A DNA stretch of 64,000 nucleotides from contig NZ_JBNTQY010000002.1 of the NCBI RefSeq assembly GCF_051209875.1, positions 60,011 through 124,010 on the forward strand. The letters are read 5' to 3'. The stretch's first letter is position 1. Each line of letters begins with the position of its first letter. Source of the stretch: Emticicia sp051209875. GTDB lineage: Bacteria; Bacteroidota; Bacteroidia; Cytophagales; Spirosomataceae. Below, one piece after another: positions 26,698-35,189 of this stretch. The notes under the pieces were generated by a model. It saw only the letters and a list, made by a program, of their open reading frames with translations. It was not told the DNA's origin and did not search any database. The translations under genes were made by a program, and so were the position numbers.

Positions 26698-26901
26698 ATG
26701 GCTGTGGAACTAACAAAACGTGAACAAGAAATATTGGAATTGATAGCCAGCGAACTCACAACCGAGCAAATTGCCCAAAATCTAAATATCAGTGTCCCGA
26801 CCGTAGAAAGCCATCGACGAAATATGTTTCGTAAGCTCGGTGTGCAGTCGGTGGTAGGTTTGGTGAAAGAAGCCCTAAAAAATAATTGGATAAAAGTTTA
26901 G
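26698..26901 (+). CDS. Stand-alone LuxR/GerE-type HTH protein
   Basis: A 67-residue protein consisting only of a GerE HTH: LTKREQEILELIASELTTEQ, then AQNLNISVPTVESHRRNMF, then KLGVQSVVGLVKEALKNNW. It lacks a receiver domain, so it cannot be phosphorylated by the kinases. It resembles the C-terminal domain of the response regulator at 20101. It lies 20 bases upstream of the LytTR gene and downstream of the triple palindrome. It may act as a constitutive or competitor DNA-binding protein for the same sites as the full-length regulator (inference). Confidence 0.8.
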   Translation: MAVELTKREQEILELIASELTTEQIAQNLNISVPTVESHRRNMFRKLGVQSVVGLVKEALKNNWIKV

Positions 26902-26920
26902 AACTCAAAACAACAATGCT

Positions 26921-27241
26921 ATGAAAAACGAAATTGCAATCGGTGGTTTCAAGTCAGTAAAGCCAGAAGAGATTCTCTTGCTTGAAGCCGACATAAATTA
27001 TACAGTAGTACACTTTAAAGATGGTAAAAAATTTATCGTGGCAACTCCACTTAAAAGCCTTCAAAGTAGGTTTGAGCCATACAATTTTTACCGAACACAC
27101 AAATCTTATATGGTTAACCTTAAATGTGTAGAATGTTATTTAGAACCACATAAACAAGTACACATGACTGATAATAAAAAAGTGATAGTTTCAAGGCGAA
27201 AAATAAATGGTTTGAAAAAATCACTATTAAATGACCGATAA
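26921..27241 (+). CDS. Stand-alone LytTR DNA-binding protein
   Basis: A 106-residue protein that is essentially one LytTR domain. Characteristic blocks are PEEILLLEADINYTVVHF, FIVATPLKSLQ, FYRTHKSYMVNL and VIVSRRKINGLKKSL. It has no receiver or membrane segment. It follows the HTH gene by 19 bases, and its stop codon lies within the first copy of the direct-repeat operator (27234-27245) in front of the 1425-residue secreted protein. It is the best candidate for the protein that binds both direct-repeat pairs in this locus, one serving its downstream neighbour and one 10 kb away. Confidence 0.85.
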   Translation: MKNEIAIGGFKSVKPEEILLLEADINYTVVHFKDGKKFIVATPLKSLQSRFEPYNFYRTHKSYMVNLKCVECYLEPHKQVHMTDNKKVIVSRRKINGLKKSLLNDR

Positions 27242-27265
27242 ATTGAGAATACTACCGTTAAATCG
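27234..27265 (+). promoter_or_regulatory. LytTR-type direct-repeat operator upstream of the second large secreted protein
   Basis: ACCGATAAATTG (27234-27245) and ACCGTTAAATCG (27254-27265) are spaced exactly 20 bases, like the pair at 16561/16581. The second copy begins 75 bases before the ATG at 27329, against 79 for the other gene. The first copy overlaps the stop codon of the LytTR gene. Confidence 0.65.
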
Positions 27266-27328
27266 AATTTGAACGAGTCAATATAAAATTATTATAAAAT
27301 TTGATGCACCACTTAAAATTATAAACTC

Positions 27329-30300
27329 ATGAAAAAATATATAATACTATTTCTAATTATTTGTGGAAATAATGCCTATTGCCAGAACATTGAGGTTGAC
27401 AATGATAGTTTATTTGCCAAATTGAAAAAAATTGGACGTCTAAACGGTAAAAATATTTATATTAAAACCAATTATGATACTTCTAATTTCCCTTATAACA
27501 CTGAAATTCGTAGTTTTTATGCAGGGGATGATATACAAAATAGTACCAAAATCATAACTCTTAATGGGCATTTTTCTGACTTTGTGTATGAAAAAGATAA
27601 TGTTTACTATTTCACTTATAGACCTAAAAATAGTGATAACAATCAACTTTGGAGAACCGATGGGAGTATCAATAGGACTTTCGTTTTGCACGAAAATTAC
27701 TATATTAGTTTGAAAAATAGCCCTGAACCATACTTGAGTTTGATTCAATGTAAATATTTAGAAGGTAATTCTTCTCCTATAAAATCAATCACAAAAATTA
27801 CATTTTATACTAAAACCAAAGCACAATATGACAATAATGTTGCTGGAAGTATTTGGACAACTGACGGAACTGTTGCAGGGACAATTGAGGATGATGTTAA
27901 TATCATACAGCCAATCAGCATAATAAATGATACATTATCGATAGTAACTATTAGAAGAGAAAAACTTTGCCCTTCTGCAATTATTCCCGAGCCCATCAAA
28001 ATTATCTTAATGGATTATTATCTATATAATACCCAAAATCAAACTTACAGCTTTATCGTATCAGCAATTAATTCTCTTACGTATTTTTTAGACGGCAATG
28101 ATTGTACAGAGCTTTACAAATACGGTAATTCAACTACACTACCTGGATATTTATTATCAGATACTTTCCTAAACAATCATTTACTAATTATGACAACCAA
28201 TGGAATATATAACATAAATCTTATAACTAATGAAAAGAAATTTCTATTAAAAAATGAAAGTCGTTATAATGGATTTTTTACAATCAAAAATAAAACCTTT
28301 TTCACAGTTGGTAGAAAATTGTACTCAACAGATGGATTGAATCTGACATTACTAACAGAATTATATCATGATTCAATAAAATTAAGTAATTTTTTTGAAT
28401 ATAATTCAAATTTCTATTTTTTGTTAATTTCTCAATTCTACTCCGAGACTACATATTTCACTGGTGTTTTTAAAACTAATGGAGAAGATACCTGTTCAAA
28501 AGTTTTTGATACAGTCTCCGATTTTAATTTTTGTAATCCTTATTCATATACAAAAGTTGGCAACATTCTTTTCTGTTATCAAAGTTATAGAGATATGACT
28601 AATTATGGCAAAAAAGTAAATAATATTGTTAGATATGACCTCGATACACAGACTGTTAGTTTCATACCTTTTTCAGGCGGTCAGGATGAATATATTAGAG
28701 GTATAAAAGGAATTGATTCAAAAGTATATTTAATAACTTTTAATTCAGCTACTTCAGAGTCGAGATATTATAAAATAAACGTAAATTTAGGAGATGTACA
28801 AATCCAAAATTTGAGTGAAATCACCAATCAGACCTCTTATCAAGTACCTCAAGGAGCTACTATTCATCATTATTTTGTAATCAAAGATAAAAATACTGAT
28901 ACCCCATTAGCAAACTACCAAATTAAATATCAAGTAGGTAATACTCATTTTGGCTTCTCAAAAAAGAGCAATGCAGACGGCGTAATTGACTTAGCCATCA
29001 ACTTGGCAAATAAAAATAATGACAATTCCAATATTATACCAACAGGTACTCATACTGTAAAATACATTGGTATCATTGATGATTCGAGTAGTGAAATAAC
29101 TCCATATGTTAATGATTTTCGAGATTTTACAATTTCTATTTCTCCTAAGGCAATTCCTTCAGAAAAAGAATTTGGTTTAGCTTTAGGTCAAACATTAGGA
29201 GTAGAACTCATAGAAGGTGGAAAACTGACTTATCAGAATGTAAATTTTGAATTTGGAATGGCTAATGCAGGTGTTGGCCTCTCTTATAATCCTACATTAA
29301 CCATAGTACCTGATGGTACTAATCCATCCATTTGGAATACAAAAATTTCTTTACCACGAGGCATTAAATACAATTCTTCGTTCGGTCCCACTTTAAAAGC
29401 AAGAGCTGCAGTTTTAGCAGTCAATGCCTCTGCCACGATAAGCAATGAATCAGCGTTAGGTTCAATAGAAGAATACGCTTATAAGTTAGATTTAAATAAA
29501 CCCAGCAATGTAATTTTTATGGGTAGTCAGTTATTTGCTTTAAGTCCAAGTCTTACTCCAAGCAGTCTTCTGATGGCAAATTTTCTTTATAGACTTTCCA
29601 GTTTTATTGATTTACCAGTTTCTGAAAAATATGGTTATAACGTAGGAATGAAATATTCAGGAAATGCAAATGTAGTAGCTGGATTTAGTACTTCTATAAA
29701 AGACGATGGTGCTAAAACTACTGATGTTGAATTAGGAATTGGAGCAAGTGCTTTTACAGAAATAGGCATAAATCTAGAAGGTGCTTATGAAATAACCAAA
29801 CAGAATGGCAATAATTATTACACAACTTTTACTGCATCAAATGACCACAATAACCAATTAGTTTTAGGAGGCAATGGGATTGGGCTTTTAAATGAAGGTT
29901 CTACATCTCCTTTTAATCTGCAAAATAATGCAGAAACCTACAAAATAGGTCTAAAAAAGAATATTTCCTCCGTAGAGAGAGAATTGAGAAATGGAGGTGT
30001 GACGTTTTCAAACGAAAAAGTTGAAACAATTGGTGGGGAGTTTTATAATTTAGGCGTGAGTAATAGCTTCGAGTATAGCAACAAAGCTATCCAGAAAATT
30101 GGTAACGTTCAACAAAACTTCATGTCAAATTTCCTTTTTAAAGGAAATACTACCTTAGCTCCAATCTCAATGGTATCTACACATGATGCTCGCACCAATG
30201 GTTTTAATCAAATTTTAGCTTATAACGAAAAAGTTTTCCAACAACCAGCAAATACTTTTGAGGTAAACGATGTAAAAATAAATTCAATTAAAGAATTAAC

Positions 30301-31606
30301 TAAAACTGTTAATCGAAAATATTCTTTTGAGGTAGCTGCTTGGGCAGGAGCAAAGTGTGAACTAAGCTATACTGCTTGGAATAAATTTACTACTCCATTT
30401 AAAGAATATAAATTTTGTAAAGAATCAGAACACATGATTCTTACAACAGATTATCCTGATACGACCGTAATTTTAGAAGTACCAGACCCCGACCCTCTCT
30501 TTACATTTATAGATATATTACAAGAAAACCTTACTAATTCGACTATAAATGCAATAAATATTGCCAAATCATTTGTAACTGAAAAATCAGAGCTGGTAGG
30601 TAAAACAAACATTAATTTCTCAAATCAAACCCCAAATAATGGTTTTAAAAGATTAAATTTAAATGCCATAAATGTTTATCAAAATATTGATGAAAAACAA
30701 CAGACTCCTGCCATAGTACCAAGCATCATTTCTTTTACTATTCCTCCTATAGGTCAAGCCTTTTCTGAACAAACAAATATAAAATTTCAATATTATTACC
30801 CCGAAAATCAGATTGACGCAGTTATTGATAATGAAAAATTTAAACTAATAACAGATGTCTTTTTCTTGACTGCCTTTAAAGATGGTACAGAATTATCAAT
30901 AGCTCCATTAGGTAGTTTTAAGATAAATTCTACTTTTAGTAACTATGATTTACAGTTGGCGGGTTTACCACAAAATCTAACTCCAAAGTTACTTTTTTTA
31001 CCTAATGGAAGTCAAACATGGGAAATTGCAGGAAATGTCAATAGTGAAATTATGACAAATAAACTTGGGATTTATGCAATAGGTGTAAATCTTGAATTTG
31101 ATAATACCCCCCCAACACTGACAGTCGTTGCTCCTACAAATTATAATTCCAATGATAAGTTCTATATTACCTTTCAAGATGATAAGTCTGGCATTGATTG
31201 GAGCAAAACAGGTATTTTTTCAAATGAATATAAAGTTCCTTATAGTAGAAATGGTACAAGTAATATAATAGAAGTACCTGTTAGCTTATTGTATCCAGTA
31301 GGAGCAAATCCTACCCCCACAAAGTTTTCAATTCAAATAAGAACACAAGATTTATCTGGGAACAGTAAATCTTTTTCCCAAGAATACCCTTGTATCAATG
31401 CTTTGTTTTTGGAAACCATTGTACCTTCATACAATGAGAGTATAGTCTTGAAACAAGCGAATCAATCTATCAGTGTGAGTGGGACAACATATTCTATTGT
31501 ACCCGTAATTATAAATGCTGGAAAAAGTATTTTTCTTAACCCTGGTTTTGAAATCACACCTGAAAACAGGAAGTATTTCAAGGCAGAAATAAGTGGCTGT
31601 AATTAA
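27329..31606 (+). CDS. Very large secreted protein with ELWxxDGT-like repeats and 3-coathanger-stack ending
   Basis: A 1425-residue secreted protein. It has a signal peptide (MKKYIILFLIICGNNAYCQ). The N-terminal third (to about 480) has ELWxxDGTxxGT-like propeller repeats (LWRTDGSINRT, IWTTDGTVAGT, LYSTDGLNLT, VFKTNGED). A beta-rich middle contains a bacterial Ig-like stretch (about 500-600) and a long Gly/Asn-rich region (600-960). An Ig-like domain at about 1255-1350 precedes the C-terminal module ending LNPGFEI and YFKAEISGC, the same ending as the protein at 16660. It is probably a cell-surface or released adhesin-like protein. The LytTR gene directly upstream probably regulates it. Confidence 0.75.
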   Translation: MKKYIILFLIICGNNAYCQNIEVDNDSLFAKLKKIGRLNGKNIYIKTNYDTSNFPYNTEIRSFYAGDDIQNSTKIITLNGHFSDFVYEKDNVYYFTYRPKNSDNNQLWRTDGSINRTFVLHENYYISLKNSPEPYLSLIQCKYLEGNSSPIKSITKITFYTKTKAQYDNNVAGSIWTTDGTVAGTIEDDVNIIQPISIINDTLSIVTIRREKLCPSAIIPEPIKIILMDYYLYNTQNQTYSFIVSAINSLTYFLDGNDCTELYKYGNSTTLPGYLLSDTFLNNHLLIMTTNGIYNINLITNEKKFLLKNESRYNGFFTIKNKTFFTVGRKLYSTDGLNLTLLTELYHDSIKLSNFFEYNSNFYFLLISQFYSETTYFTGVFKTNGEDTCSKVFDTVSDFNFCNPYSYTKVGNILFCYQSYRDMTNYGKKVNNIVRYDLDTQTVSFIPFSGGQDEYIRGIKGIDSKVYLITFNSATSESRYYKINVNLGDVQIQNLSEITNQTSYQVPQGATIHHYFVIKDKNTDTPLANYQIKYQVGNTHFGFSKKSNADGVIDLAINLANKNNDNSNIIPTGTHTVKYIGIIDDSSSEITPYVNDFRDFTISISPKAIPSEKEFGLALGQTLGVELIEGGKLTYQNVNFEFGMANAGVGLSYNPTLTIVPDGTNPSIWNTKISLPRGIKYNSSFGPTLKARAAVLAVNASATISNESALGSIEEYAYKLDLNKPSNVIFMGSQLFALSPSLTPSSLLMANFLYRLSSFIDLPVSEKYGYNVGMKYSGNANVVAGFSTSIKDDGAKTTDVELGIGASAFTEIGINLEGAYEITKQNGNNYYTTFTASNDHNNQLVLGGNGIGLLNEGSTSPFNLQNNAETYKIGLKKNISSVERELRNGGVTFSNEKVETIGGEFYNLGVSNSFEYSNKAIQKIGNVQQNFMSNFLFKGNTTLAPISMVSTHDARTNGFNQILAYNEKVFQQPANTFEVNDVKINSIKELTKTVNRKYSFEVAAWAGAKCELSYTAWNKFTTPFKEYKFCKESEHMILTTDYPDTTVILEVPDPDPLFTFIDILQENLTNSTINAINIAKSFVTEKSELVGKTNINFSNQTPNNGFKRLNLNAINVYQNIDEKQQTPAIVPSIISFTIPPIGQAFSEQTNIKFQYYYPENQIDAVIDNEKFKLITDVFFLTAFKDGTELSIAPLGSFKINSTFSNYDLQLAGLPQNLTPKLLFLPNGSQTWEIAGNVNSEIMTNKLGIYAIGVNLEFDNTPPTLTVVAPTNYNSNDKFYITFQDDKSGIDWSKTGIFSNEYKVPYSRNGTSNIIEVPVSLLYPVGANPTPTKFSIQIRTQDLSGNSKSFSQEYPCINALFLETIVPSYNESIVLKQANQSISVSGTTYSIVPVIINAGKSIFLNPGFEITPENRKYFKAEISGCN

Positions 31607-31612
31607 ATAAAG

Positions 31613-31644
31613 AGAGCCTTATTTTTAATTAAAAATAAGGCTCT
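31613..31644. terminator. 32-bp perfect palindrome terminator
   Basis: AGAGCCTTATTTTTAA and its exact complement form a 32-base palindrome starting 6 bases after the stop codon of the 1425-residue gene. It gives a stable stem in both directions. The T-tract is inside the stem; position and strength suggest a terminator. Confidence 0.7.
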
Positions 31645-31689
31645 TACACCAATAAAATACATAGTATCAACCTTTAAATTCTAAGAACA

Positions 31690-32040
31690 ATGCCTACAAA
31701 ACGCTCCCTTTCTCTTATTGTACAGGCTATTTATGTTTTTATTACAGCCGTACAACTCATTTTTGTTCCTAATATGCTTTTGAGCAAGTTTGGGTTTCCT
31801 CCTACTTCTGAAATTTGGATAAAAGTACTTGGTATAGTACTTATTACTCTTGCTATTGTCTATTACGGTATTATAAAATTTGGCAATGCGGAAGTTGTAA
31901 AATATACTATCTGGGGCAGAATCACTGTTGGTATTGGTTTTGTCATTTTAGTCCTTTTGGGTCAAACCCTACCAGCTTTAATTCTCTTTGCAGGTATTGA
32001 TATTATTACTGCTGTCTGGACTTGGTTTGAGTTGAAATAA
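31690..32040 (+). CDS. Small four-helix membrane protein
   Basis: A 116-residue protein with four hydrophobic helices (about 7-29, 43-62, 70-92 and 94-114). No recognised family; the size and layout resemble DoxX-like or DUF4345-like small membrane proteins. It begins a plus-strand run of small envelope genes (lipocalin-like, DinB-like, SnoaL-like), each with its own leader, so an operon is possible but not certain. Confidence 0.6.
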   Translation: MPTKRSLSLIVQAIYVFITAVQLIFVPNMLLSKFGFPPTSEIWIKVLGIVLITLAIVYYGIIKFGNAEVVKYTIWGRITVGIGFVILVLLGQTLPALILFAGIDIITAVWTWFELK

Positions 32041-32080
32041 TTCTTTTCACAAGTAAAAAATCTTTAAACAAATCAACAAT

Positions 32081-32503
32081 ATGAAATTCTTTATTCTCAC
32101 TTTCGCAATTATGGCAATCAGCCTAACGGGCTTCGCTCAGAAAAAATCACCAATAGATGGTAACTGGATATTGGTTGAAAAAAATGGCCAAATATTAAAT
32201 TTCCAAAATCATCAATTTAAGACCTATAATCAAGGGTATTTCTCAGTGATTATTTTAAAAAACGACGGTACGTTTAATAGTGCTTATGCAGGTCCATTTA
32301 GCATAAAAGGAAACGTCTATACCGAAACTTATAAATATGGTTCAAAACCCGAATGGTTTGGCTGGACGGGCGAACAAGAATGGAAAATAAAAGGAGATAC
32401 GCTACACATGGTTGGCCATAATCGAATTATTGACCCCGAAGGTAAAGAACACCCAAAAACCGAATGGAGTCAGTTTGTAGAAAAATGGGTACGAGTAAAG
32501 TAA
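32081..32503 (+). CDS. Secreted lipocalin-like small protein
   Basis: A 140-residue protein with a signal peptide (MKFFILTFAIMAISLTGFAQ) followed by a single beta-rich domain beginning SPIDGNWILVEKNGQ, the GxW pattern of lipocalin-like/DUF4488-type proteins. It ends FVEKWVRVK, a terminal strand typical of the fold. The ligand is unknown; it probably acts in the periplasm. It starts 40 bases after the membrane protein gene. Confidence 0.65.
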   Translation: MKFFILTFAIMAISLTGFAQKKSPIDGNWILVEKNGQILNFQNHQFKTYNQGYFSVIILKNDGTFNSAYAGPFSIKGNVYTETYKYGSKPEWFGWTGEQEWKIKGDTLHMVGHNRIIDPEGKEHPKTEWSQFVEKWVRVK

Positions 32504-32563
32504 AACCATATCATATATATATGTGCGTAGCAATATTTCTGATTAGTAGTAAAAAAACGAAAA

Positions 32564-32653
32564 GAATACCATTTTAAATGAGGATATAATTATGAAAAAA
32601 ATCATACAGAATACCATTTTAAATGACGATATAATCATGAAGAAAATCATTCT
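32564..32653 (+). repeat. 45-bp in-frame tandem duplication spanning a start codon
   Basis: 32564-32608 and 32609-32653 are two copies of GAATACCATTTTAAATGA..., differing at only a few bases. Each copy contains a leader, an ATG, and the start of an MKK(I) coding sequence. Because 45 is divisible by three the frame is open from the first ATG (32592) through the second (32637). Confidence 0.85.
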
Positions 32654-33230
32654 AATACTTTCATTATTAACACTTTGCCTATCAAGCTTCTCTCAAACCA
32701 CTGAAAACAACGACCTAAAAATCGTTATTGAAAATTTAAATCGTACAAAAGTTGATTTGATAAAAGCAACAGATAACCTAACTCCTGCTCAATGGAATTT
32801 CAAAGAATCGTCAGAGCGATGGAGCATTGCCGAAATCGTTGAACATTTAAGTATTTGGGAAATTTTATGGAATAAAGTGTTACAAGTAATGACTCAAAAT
32901 AAACCACAGCCTGAGCTTAGAGCAACCTGCCTGCCCGATAGCTATTACAAGGGGTTTATCATGGAAGAAAAACAGCACGTTTCGGCTGAAATAACGCACC
33001 CAAGAGGCTTTATAAAAGACCAAAATACCATTGTGTGGTTTACAAAATTTCGTGATATTAATATCAAGTTTGCCGAAAATCTAAAAATTGATATGAGAGA
33101 TTATTTTGAGCGAACAGCTATGCCAAATCCTCGAAATATGTACAATGTTTATATCTACGTTTGGGGGCATATAGACCGACATATTCGTCAAATCAACAAA
33201 GTAAAAGCTCATCCAAATTATCCAAAATAA
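32637..33230 (+). CDS. DinB-family secreted protein
   Basis: A 197-residue protein (212 from the upstream ATG at 32592). The start at 32637 is preferred because it opens the signal peptide MKKIILILSLLTLCLSSFSQ; the upstream ATG arose by tandem duplication and adds 15 residues ahead of it. The mature part is a DinB four-helix bundle with metal-ligand type histidines in EIVEHLSIWEILWNKVLQ and YVWGHIDRHIRQINKV. DinB-fold proteins are often thiol or nucleophile transferases. Secreted DinB-like proteins are common in Bacteroidota, with unknown substrates. Confidence 0.75.
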   Translation: MKKIILILSLLTLCLSSFSQTTENNDLKIVIENLNRTKVDLIKATDNLTPAQWNFKESSERWSIAEIVEHLSIWEILWNKVLQVMTQNKPQPELRATCLPDSYYKGFIMEEKQHVSAEITHPRGFIKDQNTIVWFTKFRDINIKFAENLKIDMRDYFERTAMPNPRNMYNVYIYVWGHIDRHIRQINKVKAHPNYPK

Positions 33231-33261
33231 ATTTTCGAGACATAATAAACCTATTAAAACA

Positions 33262-34071
33262 ATGAAAAAACTCATTATTTCAACACTCTGCTTCATAGCA
33301 GCCATTCAGTTTTCATTTGCACAGACAAGTGTAGAGCAGTTACTAACTAAATTAGAAGAAGAATATAGCCAAGACCCAGCCACATTCTTTAAAAAACACG
33401 CTGCTGATGATTTCGTATTCATCAATGCCGAAGGTGGTTCGTGGGACAAAAATAAAACCATTCAATCGGTTTCAAGAGGTAAATTAGAAGAAGTCCGTTT
33501 AAGCGATAAAACCTATAAAACCTTTGGCAACATAACAATAGTAAATGGAATAAATAAATCTCGTTGGAACTTTGGTCAAGTAACTGTCAACTATACAGAT
33601 GCTTTTACTTATATCTACCAAATCAACGGAAATGATGTCAAATGGATTTCGGCTCAACATTCATTGGTTACGCCCAGAGACCGCAACAAAGCTATTTATA
33701 GAGAAATGAATCAAGCATTTAACAAAAGACAAATTTCAGATTTTGGGAAATACTACGCTGATTCTTTCGAAATAAAGGGTATTGGGAAGGGTCCAAAAGC
33801 TCTTGAAGAGTTTTATAAAAAAAACTTAACTGGTTTTCCTGATTTACAAATAAATATAATAGAAATTATTGCTGAAGGAGATTTAGTATTTGCTCGCTGC
33901 GAAAATACTGGCACTCAAACTGGTGAATTCAATGGTATAAAACCTACTGGAAAATCGGGTAAAGTTTCGCATTGGACAGTCAATCGTTTTAATGCCGAAG
34001 GTAAAATGATAGAAGGTTGGAATCTAAATGATAATTTATCTATGATGCAACAATTAGGAATCATCAAATAG
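33262..34071 (+). CDS. Secreted protein with two NTF2-like (DUF4440/SnoaL) domains
   Basis: A 269-residue protein with a signal peptide (MKKLIISTLCFIAAIQFSFAQ). It has an N-terminal DUF4440/NTF2-like domain at about 24-135 (HAADDFVFINAEGG) and a second SnoaL-type domain at about 140-269 (MNQAFNKRQISDFGKYYADS, KGPKALEEFYKKNLTGFPDL, HWTVNRFNAEGKMIEGWNL). The second domain carries the SnoaL ester-cyclase-like pattern. It follows the DinB-like gene by 31 bases. The substrate is unknown. A terminator follows. Confidence 0.75.
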   Translation: MKKLIISTLCFIAAIQFSFAQTSVEQLLTKLEEEYSQDPATFFKKHAADDFVFINAEGGSWDKNKTIQSVSRGKLEEVRLSDKTYKTFGNITIVNGINKSRWNFGQVTVNYTDAFTYIYQINGNDVKWISAQHSLVTPRDRNKAIYREMNQAFNKRQISDFGKYYADSFEIKGIGKGPKALEEFYKKNLTGFPDLQINIIEIIAEGDLVFARCENTGTQTGEFNGIKPTGKSGKVSHWTVNRFNAEGKMIEGWNLNDNLSMMQQLGIIK

Positions 34072-34098
34072 ATGATAAACACCTTTCAGCAGAATAAT

Positions 34099-34125
34099 AG
34101 CTTACAAAGAAATTTGTAGGCTTTT
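34099..34125 (+). terminator. Rho-independent terminator
   Basis: AGCTTACAAA, loop GAAA, then TTTGTAGGCT followed by TTTT. This is a standard stem-loop plus U-tract, 28 bases after the SnoaL gene. Confidence 0.7.
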
Positions 34126-34255
34126 TGTTCTTTCTCCGTAATTTTACTAAATGCACTTGTTTATAATTAGCTTTTGATTTTCATATTAAACGAACCGCAA
34201 AAGTTAATGGCAATATAATTGAATGTAAACCAATTTTGAACCTCTTTTTCCGTAT

Positions 34256-34388
34256 GCTGCTGAAATAGTTTGACAGCTTTCATTCATGCCGTATTCACAG
34301 GTTTTCTAATCATATTAGAAAACCTTGTTTTTTTATACCAATACCACCAAAGTCTTTGATGGCAAATAATTTGATGAGCCTGTTCATT
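34256..34388 (-). mobile_element. 3'-end relic of the same IS3-family element
   Basis: On the minus strand it reads NEQAHQIICHQRLWWYWYKK, then RFSNMIRKPVN and a stop, homologous to the final codons of orfB at 16338-16437 (SQRLRWYPYKK, RFSNVIRKPVN). The hairpin AGGTTTTCTAAT/ATTAGAAAACCT is conserved at 34299-34325, and similarity continues past the stop (GAATGAAAGCTGT). The fragment is cut off where the serine recombinase gene begins at 34384. Confidence 0.75.
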
Positions 34389-34983
34389 GGATACTTGCCT
34401 TTTTTTCATAACCTTGCGGATTCACAGTATTTTCAGAAATTATTTTATAAACCGTAGAAGGAATCTTAATTGCCTTCATAATATCACGAATACTTCTTTG
34501 CTGTTTGTAAGCATCAACCACCATTGGTGCGATTTCTTGATAATGTGGTGAAAGACCTTTTGGCTTTCCTCCCATTCTTCCTCTTGCTCTGGCGGCTTCT
34601 TGCCCAGCCTTAGTTCTTCGGATTAGTCTTTTGCGTTCATGCTCTGCCAAAAGTGCAAAGAGTTTAAAAACAAATTCTCCTGTTTCGGTTGTTGTATCAA
34701 TGAGTGATTGCGAAAGACTTTTGAACAAAAAACCTTTTTGATTTAGGTCATAGACAAACATAATGAGTTCGAGCGTAGTTCTGCCTAATCTGTCAATATC
34801 CCAAACTACTAATTCATCACTACTTCTTAGTACCTCTTTCATCTTCTCAAATTCAGGTCTGAGTTTTGCAGTTTCCGAAATTTTTTCTTGGAAGATTTTT
34901 TCACAACCATATTTTTTTAGAGCATCAATTTGAAGTTGTTCGTTTTGCTCTTCCTTAGAAACTCTTACGTACCCGATTTTCAT
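34384..34983 (-). CDS. Serine recombinase (resolvase/invertase family)
   Basis: A 199-residue recombinase. The catalytic domain has YVRVSKEEQNEQLQIDAL (serine 9), ELVVWDIDRLGRTTLELI, and FALLAEHERKRLIRRTKAGQ. The C-terminal HTH (about 145-185) is SPHYQEIAPMVVDAYKQQRS, then RDIMKAIKIPSTVYKI. It is full length. It abuts the IS3 relic and precedes the ArdA gene by about 200 bases, so it probably belongs to the left end of the conjugative element. It may resolve multimers or invert DNA; its site is not identified. Confidence 0.85.
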   Translation of the reverse strand: MKIGYVRVSKEEQNEQLQIDALKKYGCEKIFQEKISETAKLRPEFEKMKEVLRSSDELVVWDIDRLGRTTLELIMFVYDLNQKGFLFKSLSQSLIDTTTETGEFVFKLFALLAEHERKRLIRRTKAGQEAARARGRMGGKPKGLSPHYQEIAPMVVDAYKQQRSIRDIMKAIKIPSTVYKIISENTVNPQGYEKKASIQ

Positions 34984-35189
34984 TTTTCTATAAATATTTC
35001 ATTTTACTCGATGCAATTCAAGAAAAATAAAATTTGATTTTGCAAACAACAATATAAAATTTAAAATGATTGATTTAGAGTATTTTTTAAAATAGGCGGA
35101 TTTCAATTTGAGATTTTATAAAACCTATCATTTTTCTGAAACATCTACTTATGTGATTTTGAACAAAAAGGGGTAATCCCCTTTCATTG

